This document shows, piece by piece, positions 52,908-61,030 of a DNA stretch of 64,000 bases. The notes under the pieces are model-generated. The model had not been told where the DNA came from. It saw nothing but the letters and a program-made list of their open reading frames with translations, and searched no databases. Made by a program: the position numbers and the translations under genes. Location: contig JAJBVD010000086.1 in NCBI GenBank assembly GCA_020859985.1, positions 1 through 64,000 on the forward strand, given 5' to 3'. Position 1 is the stretch's first letter. Every line of letters begins with the position of its first letter. This stretch comes from Clostridiales bacterium. GTDB lineage: Bacteria; Bacillota; Clostridia; Lachnospirales; Lachnospiraceae.

Positions 52908-53594
52908 TCAGTGTGAAGGCGAAGAATCGTCCCGCAGCACATAGCCGCGTCCGCGGACAGTATGGATCAGCTTCTGCTCGTGTCCGTCGTCGATTTTCCG
53001 CCGCAGATAGCTGATATAGACGTCAACGACATTGGTACCGCCCTCATAATCAAAATTCCAGATGTGGTTTTCGATTTTTTCGCGGGAGAGTACCAGATTC
53101 ACATTTAGCATCAGGTATTCAAGCAGCGCATACTCTCTGGCTGAGAGGATGATCTCCTGACCGCCGCGTGTTACGCGGCCGAGCGCACAGTCCATTTTCA
53201 GATCTCCGACAGTCAGCTCATTACGGGCACTGCCGTGCGTGGTGCGGATCATAGCGCGGATGCGGGCCATCAGCTCCTCAAATGAAAAAGGCTTGACCAG
53301 ATAGTCGTTCGCGCCGCGGTCAAGCCCCTGTACGCGGTCGGCGATGGAGTCGCGGGCGGTCAGAAACAGCACCGGTGTTGTGTTGCCGGTGCCGCGGAGT
53401 GCGCGCAGTACAGACAAGCCGTCCATGCCCGGCATCATAATGTCGAGAATGGCTGCGTCATACTCCGCGCAGGAGAGAAAATCCAGCGCCTCATTTCCGT
53501 CGAAACAGCTGTCAACGCTGTATCCCTCTGCTGTAAGCTTTTTGGTGATGATGCGGTTTAAGTCGCGCTCATCCTCTGCCAGTAAAAGTCGCAT
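52908..53594 (-). CDS. OmpR-family response regulator
   Basis: 228 residues: an N-terminal receiver domain with the acidic pocket near LLLAEDERDL and phosphorylated Asp in DIMMPGMDG, conserved Thr and Lys in LTARD and LVKPFS, and a C-terminal winged helix (LSAREYALLEYLMLN, VVDVYISYLRRKID, IHTVRGRGYVL). Transcribed ahead of the kinase and PepSY genes; probably controls this module. Confidence 0.94.
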   Translation of the reverse strand: MRLLLAEDERDLNRIITKKLTAEGYSVDSCFDGNEALDFLSCAEYDAAILDIMMPGMDGLSVLRALRGTGNTTPVLFLTARDSIADRVQGLDRGANDYLVKPFSFEELMARIRAMIRTTHGSARNELTVGDLKMDCALGRVTRGGQEIILSAREYALLEYLMLNVNLVLSREKIENHIWNFDYEGGTNVVDVYISYLRRKIDDGHEQKLIHTVRGRGYVLRDDSSPSH

Positions 53595-53714
53595 AATGAT
53601 TCCGTATCCTCACTGTTTTCATGCAGCCTTCGCAGAAAGCGCGAAGACTCATTCTTAACCATCTGAAATATTCAGCAAACATCATATCCTGCCGTTCGGT
53701 TTTACATCGCAGAT

Positions 53715-54227
53715 TTACAACAGCTCTTTTAGAATAAACTCGTAAATATTCTGGCTGTGATCCCTCCAGCTGCGGCACGCTTTCTTTGCGTGCTCCTCAT
53801 TCGGGACGGTGATGGTCAGGTCAATGGGATTGGAATACTTATCCTTTACCACACAGCGTACCGAATAGTCGCCAGTCGTATTTTTATAATAATCGGCAAG
53901 AACGGAGACCTCATCGTGCATCTTAATCTTGTTTTCCTGCATATACTGGTCAATTTCCGCACAAATGGAAGGAGCGATGCGGGCGTGAAAATATTTCAGC
54001 GCTTCGGCCCCGGCCTCCGTGGTCGAATAATAGGAACAGTTGCGTACGGTCTCAACGTGTACCATCTGCCCCTCCTCCAGATCAGCAAACACGGACTGGA
54101 GGGTAAAATAGTTGGTGTATCCTTTCTCCAGAATAAAATCCGATATCTGTGCTTTTGTCAGCGGAAAATCTGTCTTGTCAAGCATATACAGGACAATCAG
54201 TTTGTAAAGTGAAACCGGTTCAGCCAT
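53715..54227 (-). CDS. DUF4364 family protein
   Basis: About 170 residues, soluble, beginning MAEPVSLYKLIVLYMLDKTD. I recognise DUF4364: an N-terminal winged-helix-like segment (TKAQISDFILEKGYTNYFTL, DLEEGQMVHVE) followed by a helical region. Likely a DNA-binding regulator, but function is not established. AAGGAG precedes the ATG at 54227; the frame extends a few codons further. Confidence 0.82.
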   Translation of the reverse strand: MAEPVSLYKLIVLYMLDKTDFPLTKAQISDFILEKGYTNYFTLQSVFADLEEGQMVHVETVRNCSYYSTTEAGAEALKYFHARIAPSICAEIDQYMQENKIKMHDEVSVLADYYKNTTGDYSVRCVVKDKYSNPIDLTITVPNEEHAKKACRSWRDHSQNIYEFILKELL

Positions 54228-54561
54228 TGGTGCGCTCCTTTCCAGCAATGTTTTCAGAGATTCTATACGAGTATATCATCGGAAAAGAATTTCGTAAAGT
54301 GAAGCGGCGGGGATTTTTTGAGCGGCCTCACGCGAATAAAGGGAAACTTTAGAGAAAAAATAAGATTGAAAAGTTGAAACCTCGGAAATGTCATGCTATA
54401 CTTATGACTTGGATTGGAGACAGAGCGGCCGCAGACCTGCAATCTGACACGGCAGCAGGGTGGCCGGGTTTTCCAAAAGATTTTGACTGGAACGGTGCGG
54501 GCCGGAACTGATCGGAGACCGGGCGGCGCAAGAATGATCAGGGGATAAACGGGGATGCGAT

Positions 54562-55236
54562 ATGGACGAAGAGAAGAAAACGCTCGGGCGTGCGAAGATA
54601 TATACAGGGGAGCCGGAAAGCCAGGTAAATGACCGGACACGGAATGATGCGGGGACACAGCAGACATCAGCGGCGAGGACGAACGTCAGGACATCGGAAA
54701 AAACATCCGCAAGAGTATCGGCAGAGAGTGATACGCAGTCTGCTTCGACGGGCGACAGGCGGGCGAGACGTGCGGAGCCCATCGGGACAAAGCCCAAAGA
54801 GCATCTGGCTGTGGAGCCGGGGCGCAGGAGAAAAGATATCGAGACCGATGCGAAGATGCGCAGACTGTGGGCGCTCTTAGGTATTCTGGTTGTGATCCTT
54901 GTGGTTGCGATCGTGTATGAGATTGTGCTGGGACATGCGAACGTGGAGACCGGCTCACAGCGCATGAATCAGGCTGTGCAGGAGACGGAGCAGATCAAAG
55001 AGACGGAGCTGCCGGTCGAGACAGAGCAGGAGAGCGGGACGGCAAGTGAAACGGAGATATCTGCGGACGCGGATGCCGGAAGCGGCGACGGAGGTTCTGC
55101 AGATGCGGATGCTTCTGATGCGGATGGAAACTCTGCGGATATCGGAAGCGGCGACGGGAGCTCTGCAGATGCGGATGGAAGCTCTGCGGATGCAGAGGCC
55201 GCTGACGGAACGACACTGGCGGGGCTGGATGATTGA
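54562..55236 (+). CDS. Single-span membrane protein with acidic tail, unknown
   Basis: 224 residues. Residues ~1-100 are hydrophilic and Arg/Thr-rich, then one membrane helix (LWALLGILVVILVVAIVYEIV), then an acidic Asp/Ala/Ser/Gly-rich tail (for example GSADADASDADGNSADIGSG repeats) that probably faces outside. GGGGATGCG precedes the ATG. It ends 35 bases before the deacetylase gene, which also carries a Ser/Ala/Asp-rich tract after its membrane helix, so they may act together at the cell surface. No family recognised. Confidence 0.7.
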   Translation: MDEEKKTLGRAKIYTGEPESQVNDRTRNDAGTQQTSAARTNVRTSEKTSARVSAESDTQSASTGDRRARRAEPIGTKPKEHLAVEPGRRRKDIETDAKMRRLWALLGILVVILVVAIVYEIVLGHANVETGSQRMNQAVQETEQIKETELPVETEQESGTASETEISADADAGSGDGGSADADASDADGNSADIGSGDGSSADADGSSADAEAADGTTLAGLDD

Positions 55237-55271
55237 TGCCGGATGGTTCGTAACAGATGAAGGAGGAATTG

Positions 55272-57020
55272 ATGGGAGACCAGGATTATAACCCGCAGGA
55301 GCGGCGGGCGAGGCGGCGAAAGCATGAGCTGATCATGAAGTGTGTCATTTCTGTGCTGGTACTGGCTGTAGTCGTCATGCTGGCTTTGCTTATAAAGGAA
55401 GTGGCGGTTCCGGAGATCGTGAAGCTGACGACCCATGAGCAGGGGGATGTACCGCCGGATGAGACGGCGGACGCAGGCGTTATTTTATCTGAAACATCAT
55501 CAGAAGCATCAGATGGAACGGAAGCAGATGGCACTTCCGGGGAAGCTGCGGATGCTGGCGGAGCCGGGACTGCGGATGCTACAGACGCAGCTGCTGACGG
55601 CAGCGATTCAGCTGCAGACGCGGGAGACGACATCTCTGCCGCGGAGGAGATAGAGATTGATGCTGTGCTGATGGAGGCAGAAACGCTGGCTGCCATGTAC
55701 GATTATGACGGAGCGGTCGAGTGTGTACAGGCTTCCGAGTACTATGAGACAAGCGAACTGCTTCAGCAGGCGGCGACCAGTTATGAAAAAACAAAAGCGG
55801 ATTGTGTTTCCTGGTCTCCGGAGGAAGTGACGCATATCTTTTTCCATTTGATCATCTGGGACGCATCAAAGGCATTTGACGGAGATCTTTATGCCGAGGG
55901 ATACAACCAGTATATGGTGACCATGGACGAGTTCTCCGCTATCATGCAGACGATGTATGACGAGGGCTATGTGATGGTCAGCATGCATGATATGTGTGAG
56001 GTGAATGTCGATGGCACAGTGACGGCCAAGGAGATCCTGCTTCCGGAGGGGAAGACGCCGTTTGTGCTCTCACAGGACGATGTATGTTACTATCATTATA
56101 TGGATGGAGACGGATTCGCCTCAAGGCTGGTTCTTGATGAGAATGGGGATGTGAAGGCAGAATACATCGAGGATGACGGCACGGTTTCTGTTGGGGACTA
56201 TGACCTGATTCCCTGGATTGACACGTTTGTAGATGCACATCCGGATTTCACCTACCATGGCCATAAGGGGACGATCGCCCTGACCGGATATGAGGGGATT
56301 CTGGGATATCGGACAGACGAGGTTTATCTGACGCGGGATGAGGACCGGCTGACAAGCTGGCAGAGGGATTTTCTGGAAGAGAACCCGGACTTTGATGAGG
56401 AAGCCTGGCAGAATGAAGTGGATACCGCCACAGCGATTGCAGACGCGCTGAAAGCGGACGGCTGGGAATTCGCGAGCCATACCTGGGGGCACATTGACCC
56501 GATCGCGAAGGGGCTGGAGGGTCTGCAGACCGATACGGAGCGCTGGAAGAACAATGTGGAGACGATCGTCGGGGAGACTGACATCATCATTTTTGCTTTT
56601 GGCGCGGACATCAGCAACTGGACAGAGTATTCTGAGGACAACGAGTACTATATTTATCTGAAAGAGCAGGGCTACAATATTTTCTGCTGTGTGGATTCGA
56701 CCCGGTACTGGGTGCAGTTTAACGGCACATCCATGCGCATGGGGCGCCGTGATATTGATGGATATCGCATGTATTATAATGCGGACCTGCTGTCGGATCT
56801 CTTCGATGTGAGTGCAGTCTGGGATAGCTTAAGGCCGGATACGGTAGCGGAGCTTTCCGAATATGCCGGAACGATGAGCTCGGAGTATACGACGACAGAT
56901 TCCGGAGACTCGGATTCCGGATCTGCGGACAGCGCGGATGCCGCCGCCGGTTCTGATGGGACAGTCTCTGAGACGGACAGTTCCGGGTCTGAGACGGAAG
57001 AGGCGGCTTCTTATGAATGA
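55272..57020 (+). CDS. Membrane-anchored polysaccharide deacetylase family protein
   Basis: About 582 residues. An N-terminal membrane anchor (CVISVLVLAVVVMLALLIK) and a low-complexity Ala/Asp/Ser/Glu tract precede the NodB-like domain. Motif 1 appears as VLSQDDVCYY and motif 2 as SHTWGHIDP (H-x3-H); the SFDD equivalents are altered from the classical TFDDG. It would remove N-acetyl groups from cell-wall or surface glycans. The C terminus ends in another Ser/Asp/Glu-rich tail. AAGGAGGAATTG lies five bases before ATG 55272, which is preferred over 55257. Confidence 0.85.
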   Translation: MGDQDYNPQERRARRRKHELIMKCVISVLVLAVVVMLALLIKEVAVPEIVKLTTHEQGDVPPDETADAGVILSETSSEASDGTEADGTSGEAADAGGAGTADATDAAADGSDSAADAGDDISAAEEIEIDAVLMEAETLAAMYDYDGAVECVQASEYYETSELLQQAATSYEKTKADCVSWSPEEVTHIFFHLIIWDASKAFDGDLYAEGYNQYMVTMDEFSAIMQTMYDEGYVMVSMHDMCEVNVDGTVTAKEILLPEGKTPFVLSQDDVCYYHYMDGDGFASRLVLDENGDVKAEYIEDDGTVSVGDYDLIPWIDTFVDAHPDFTYHGHKGTIALTGYEGILGYRTDEVYLTRDEDRLTSWQRDFLEENPDFDEEAWQNEVDTATAIADALKADGWEFASHTWGHIDPIAKGLEGLQTDTERWKNNVETIVGETDIIIFAFGADISNWTEYSEDNEYYIYLKEQGYNIFCCVDSTRYWVQFNGTSMRMGRRDIDGYRMYYNADLLSDLFDVSAVWDSLRPDTVAELSEYAGTMSSEYTTTDSGDSDSGSADSADAAAGSDGTVSETDSSGSETEEAASYE

Positions 57021-57084
57021 CAGTGCAGAACAGGTCAGTGAGCCTGCTGCGCCGGACAGGATAAAATACAGATGGAGGAACAGT

Positions 57085-58167
57085 ATGAGAACGTACCTTG
57101 TAACAGGAGGAGCCGGGTTTATCGGTTCGAATTATATTCACTATATGTTTCGCAAATATGGGGATGAGATCCGCATCATCAATGTAGATAAGCTGACCTA
57201 CGCGGGCAATCTGGAGAATCTGCGGGATGTGGAGAACCGGACGAATTATACCTTTATCCGCGCGGATATCTGTGATTCCGCGGCAATCAACCGGATCTTT
57301 GAGGAGAATGACATTGACCGCGTTGTGCATTTTGCGGCGGAGAGCCATGTGGATCGGAGCATCCGTGACCCGGAGGTGTTTGTAAAGACCAATGTACTTG
57401 GTACGCTGGTGATGCTGAATGCGGCGAAGGCGGCCTGGGAGCTCCCGGATGGCTCATTTAAAGAGGACAAAAAGTTTCTGCATGTTTCAACGGATGAGGT
57501 CTACGGTTCTCTGGAAAATGAGGGCGAGTATTTTTACGAGACGACGCCGTACGCGCCCCACAGCCCGTACTCCGCGAGCAAGGCATCTTCTGATATGCTG
57601 GTAAAGGCTTATATGGATACCTATCATTTTCCGGCGAATATCACGAACTGCAGCAACAACTACGGTCCGTATCAGTTTCCGGAAAAACTCATTCCGCTGA
57701 TCATCAACAATGCTCTGCAGGGGAAGCCACTCCCGGTATATGGCGATGGCAAAAATGTCCGCGACTGGCTTTATGTGGAGGATCACGCGAAAGGCATCGA
57801 TATGGTGCAGGAAAAAGGGCGCCTTTTTGAGACCTATAACATTGGCGGACACAATGAGAAGCAGAATATTCAGATCATACATATTATTCTGGATACTTTG
57901 CAGGAGATGCTGCCGGACGATGATCCGAGAAAAGCGCATATCAATGAGAAGCTGATCACTTACGTGACCGACCGCAAGGGACATGATCGTCGTTATGCGA
58001 TCGCGCCGGACAAGATCCGCGCTGAGGTCGGCTGGGAGCCGGAGACGATGTTTGAGGATGGCATCCGCCTGACCATCCGCTGGTTCTTTGAGCATGAGGA
58101 CTGGATGGCGAATGTGACCAGCGGCGATTATCAGAAGTACTATGATGAGATGTATAAGAATCGCTAA
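57085..58167 (+). CDS. rfbB: dTDP-glucose 4,6-dehydratase
   Basis: Second step of dTDP-L-rhamnose synthesis. 360 residues: NAD-binding GGAGFIGSN, STDEVYG, YSASKASSD (catalytic Tyr-x3-Lys), and the C-terminal LYVEDHAKGI and RKGHDRRYAI segments. ATG at 57085 follows TGGAGGAACA; longer in-frame readings overlap the deacetylase gene. rfbC follows after ~130 bases with a 27-bp palindrome between. rfbA and rfbD are not in the window. Confidence 0.95.
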   Translation: MRTYLVTGGAGFIGSNYIHYMFRKYGDEIRIINVDKLTYAGNLENLRDVENRTNYTFIRADICDSAAINRIFEENDIDRVVHFAAESHVDRSIRDPEVFVKTNVLGTLVMLNAAKAAWELPDGSFKEDKKFLHVSTDEVYGSLENEGEYFYETTPYAPHSPYSASKASSDMLVKAYMDTYHFPANITNCSNNYGPYQFPEKLIPLIINNALQGKPLPVYGDGKNVRDWLYVEDHAKGIDMVQEKGRLFETYNIGGHNEKQNIQIIHIILDTLQEMLPDDDPRKAHINEKLITYVTDRKGHDRRYAIAPDKIRAEVGWEPETMFEDGIRLTIRWFFEHEDWMANVTSGDYQKYYDEMYKNR

Positions 58168-58239
58168 AGGAAGCCGACCGCAGTCCCGGCAGCTCCGGAT
58201 ATCGGTCTGGCCGACCGCGGGGAATGAAAAAGAATGAAA

Positions 58240-58266
58240 GTAACTGTGAAGGTACGGAATGGTTAC
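58240..58266 (+). repeat. 27-bp palindromic dispersed repeat, copy 2
   Basis: GTAACTG to GGTTAC with the middle TGAAGGTACGGAA. It sits between rfbB and rfbC, covering an upstream in-frame ATG of rfbC, and may modulate intercistronic expression. Confidence 0.75.
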
Positions 58267-58297
58267 TCATGAAAGTGATAAACGGAGGAATGATAAA

Positions 58298-58897
58298 TTG
58301 AGTACGATAAAAGCGGGAAAGCTGACCGTGGAGACCTGTGTGGCATTCGGGACCGATGGAGTGGAGATTGAGGGCCTGAAGGTCATCACACCGACTGTGT
58401 TCGGGGATGCGCGCGGGTATTTTATGGAGACCTACAATTATAATGATTTTAAACTGGCTGGGATCGACCAGACCTTTGTGCAGGACAATCAGTCCGCCTC
58501 GAAAAAGGGCGTGCTGCGGGGACTTCATTTTCAGAAGCAGTTTCCGCAGGACAAGCTGGTGCGCGTGGTGAGCGGCACGGTGTTTGACGTGGCAGTCGAT
58601 CTGCGGGATGGCTCGCCGACATTTGGCAAATGGTTTGGCGTGGAGCTTTCAGCAGAGAACAAAAAGCAGTTCTTTATCCCGAAGAATTTTGCGCATGGCT
58701 TTCTGGTACTCTCCGATCATGCGGAGTTTACCTACAAATGTACAGATTTTTACCACCCGGATGATGAGGGCGGACTCCGTTATGACGATCCGGAGATTGG
58801 TGTGACGTGGCCGATTCCGGAGGGGATGGAGCTGATCATGACAGAGAAGGACCGCTGCTGGGGAACGCTGGCTGATCTTTGCAAAACAGCAAGATAG
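58298..58897 (+). CDS. rfbC: dTDP-4-dehydrorhamnose 3,5-epimerase
   Basis: Third step of dTDP-rhamnose synthesis. About 199 residues, cupin fold: RGLHFQKQFPQDKLVRVV, VFDVAVDLRDGSPTFGKW, FIPKNFAHGFLVLSD (catalytic His) and CTDFYHPDDEGGLRYDDP. TTG at 58298 lies eight bases after GGAGG and is preferred; the upstream ATG at 58259 lies in the repeat. Neighbour to rfbB. Confidence 0.95.
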   Translation: MSTIKAGKLTVETCVAFGTDGVEIEGLKVITPTVFGDARGYFMETYNYNDFKLAGIDQTFVQDNQSASKKGVLRGLHFQKQFPQDKLVRVVSGTVFDVAVDLRDGSPTFGKWFGVELSAENKKQFFIPKNFAHGFLVLSDHAEFTYKCTDFYHPDDEGGLRYDDPEIGVTWPIPEGMELIMTEKDRCWGTLADLCKTAR

Positions 58898-58921
58898 AGC
58901 GTTATTAGGAGTTTTGACTTT

Positions 58922-59734
58922 ATGAAGGATATACTGACCTTGGCGACGGATGTGTTTCACAGCCATCGCATGATTTTAAAGCTCGCGAAAAATGACTTCC
59001 GGAAAAAATTCGCCGGCTCTTATTTTGGCTTTGTATGGGCGTTTGTACAGCCTGTGATCACGGTTCTGGTCTACTGGTTTGTGTTTGAGGTAGGGTTTCG
59101 CTCGTCAGACACAAGTCTTCCGGTGCCGTTTTTGCTTTATCTGGTGGCGGGCATTGTCCCCTGGTTCTTTTTTCAGGATGGATGGAACGGCGGGACGAAT
59201 TCGCTGATCGACTATGACTATCTGGTAAAAAAGGTTGTCTTCAATATCAGTGTTCTTCCGATCGTGAAAATGGTATCCGCCCTGTTCGTGCATCTGTTTT
59301 TTGTGGTTTTTATTATTATCCTGTATTGCTTTTACGGGCATTATCCGACAATTTATTATTTTCAGCTGATCTATTATTCCTTCGGGTTGTGCCTGCTCAC
59401 ACTGGGGCTGGCTTACATGACGAGTGCGGCGGCCGTATTTGTCCGCGATCTGACACAGGTCATCAATATCATTCTGCAGGTCGGCGTGTGGATGACGCCA
59501 ATTATGTGGGTAGCGGAGGAGCGTCTTGTGAACTATCCGCTTCTCGCGAAGATCCTGAAGCTCAACCCGATCTATTATGTGGTGGCGGGATATCGGGATG
59601 CGTTTATTTACCATCACTGGTTCTGGGAGCGGCCGCTGTGGACGCTGTATTTCTGGTGCTTTACGGCCGTCGTGCTGGTAGCGGGGCTGTGGTTTTTCCG
59701 CAAGATGCGCGCGCTCTTCGCGGACGTACTGTAA
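58922..59734 (+). CDS. ABC-2 polysaccharide export permease (Wzm/TagG-like)
   Basis: 270 residues with about six membrane segments; LKLAKNDFRKKFAGSYFGFVWAFVQP at the N terminus and the later WMTPIMWVAEERL and LNPIYYVVAGYRDAFIYHHW match ABC-2 polysaccharide permeases. Pairs with the following ATPase. Probably exports a rhamnose-containing glycan or teichoic-like polymer. TTAGGAG before the ATG. Confidence 0.92.
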   Translation: MKDILTLATDVFHSHRMILKLAKNDFRKKFAGSYFGFVWAFVQPVITVLVYWFVFEVGFRSSDTSLPVPFLLYLVAGIVPWFFFQDGWNGGTNSLIDYDYLVKKVVFNISVLPIVKMVSALFVHLFFVVFIIILYCFYGHYPTIYYFQLIYYSFGLCLLTLGLAYMTSAAAVFVRDLTQVINIILQVGVWMTPIMWVAEERLVNYPLLAKILKLNPIYYVVAGYRDAFIYHHWFWERPLWTLYFWCFTAVVLVAGLWFFRKMRALFADVL

Positions 59735-59749
59735 AAGGAGATTTTTATT

Positions 59750-61027
59750 TTGGAGAATCAGGCTGCGATCTCTTTGGATCACGTGACAAAAATATACAGG
59801 CTTTACGATAAGATTTCCGACCGGCTGTTTGATACCCTTGGACTTGCAAGAAAGAAGTGCTACCGGGAACACTATGCGCTCCGGGATGTAAACTTTACAG
59901 TCGAGAAGGGCGAGACGATCGGCATCATCGGCACGAATGGCGCCGGGAAATCAACTATCCTGAAGATCATCACCGGCATATCAAGCCCTACCTCCGGTAA
60001 GGTAACGGTGAACGGGCGGATCTCTGCGCTTCTGGAGCTGGGCGCCGGGTTCAATAAGGAATATACCGGCATTGAAAATGTCTATCTGCAGGGGACAATC
60101 GCGGGATTATCCGATCAGGAGATTGAGGAGAGACTTCCGGCAATTCTGGAATTTGCGGACATAGGAGATTTTGCGAATCAGCCGGTCCGCACCTATTCGA
60201 GCGGCATGTTTGTACGGCTGGCTTTCGCCGTAGCGATCAATGTAGACCCGGAGATTCTGATCGTGGATGAGGCGCTTTCCGTCGGGGATGTTTTTTTTCA
60301 GGCCAAGTGTTATCGGAAGTTCGAGGATTTCAAAAAGGCGGGGAAAACCATCCTGTTTGTGAGCCATGATCTGGGCAGCGTCAGTAAATATTGTGACCGC
60401 GTGGTGCTGCTGGATCATGGGGACGTCGCGGGGACCGGCTCGCCCAAGGAGATGATCGATCTGTACAAGCAGCTTCTTGTACATCAGGGACCGGACAAGC
60501 CGCAGACGGCTTCGCTGCAGGATACCGCCGCCGGGGAGGACGGACAGCCGCACTGGCTGGGACTGCAGGATATGAATCCCAACGCGCTGGAGTACGGCGA
60601 CCGCCGCGCGGAGATGATCGGCTTTATGGTATTGGACGAAAATGGCCTTCCGACAACGACGATCGAAAAAGGCTCTTCCTTTACACTGAAGGTGCGTGCC
60701 CGGTACAATGAGGATATCATTGACCCGATTTTCGCATACACGATCAAGGACACGCGCGGGACCGAGATCACCGGGACCAACACTATGTATGAGAGAACTG
60801 CGATTCAGCCGCCCAAAAAAGGAGATGTGGATGTCGTTTCTTTTACGCAGAAGGCCGACCTGCAGGGAGGAGACTATCTGATATCCTTTGGCCTGACCGG
60901 TTACGACGGGTGTGATTTTGTGGTGTATCACCGATTGTATGATGTGTGCTCTCTGGCAGTGGTGTCTTCGAAGAATACGGTCGGTTTTTACGACATGAAT
61001 TCAGAGATTACGGTAGAGAGAGAATGA
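59750..61027 (+). CDS. Polysaccharide ABC exporter ATPase with Wzt-like C-terminal domain
   Basis: 425 residues. The ATPase (1-~250) has GTNGAGKST, RTYSSGMFVRLAF (signature) and LIVDEALSVGD. A C-terminal beta-rich domain (~275-420, IGFMVLDENGLPTTTIEKG ... DYLISFGLTGYDG) resembles the Wzt carbohydrate-binding domain that recognises the capped end of the polymer. TTG at 59750 follows AAAAGGAG. Adjacent to its permease. Confidence 0.92.
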   Translation: MENQAAISLDHVTKIYRLYDKISDRLFDTLGLARKKCYREHYALRDVNFTVEKGETIGIIGTNGAGKSTILKIITGISSPTSGKVTVNGRISALLELGAGFNKEYTGIENVYLQGTIAGLSDQEIEERLPAILEFADIGDFANQPVRTYSSGMFVRLAFAVAINVDPEILIVDEALSVGDVFFQAKCYRKFEDFKKAGKTILFVSHDLGSVSKYCDRVVLLDHGDVAGTGSPKEMIDLYKQLLVHQGPDKPQTASLQDTAAGEDGQPHWLGLQDMNPNALEYGDRRAEMIGFMVLDENGLPTTTIEKGSSFTLKVRARYNEDIIDPIFAYTIKDTRGTEITGTNTMYERTAIQPPKKGDVDVVSFTQKADLQGGDYLISFGLTGYDGCDFVVYHRLYDVCSLAVVSSKNTVGFYDMNSEITVERE

Positions 61028-61030
61028 GGT

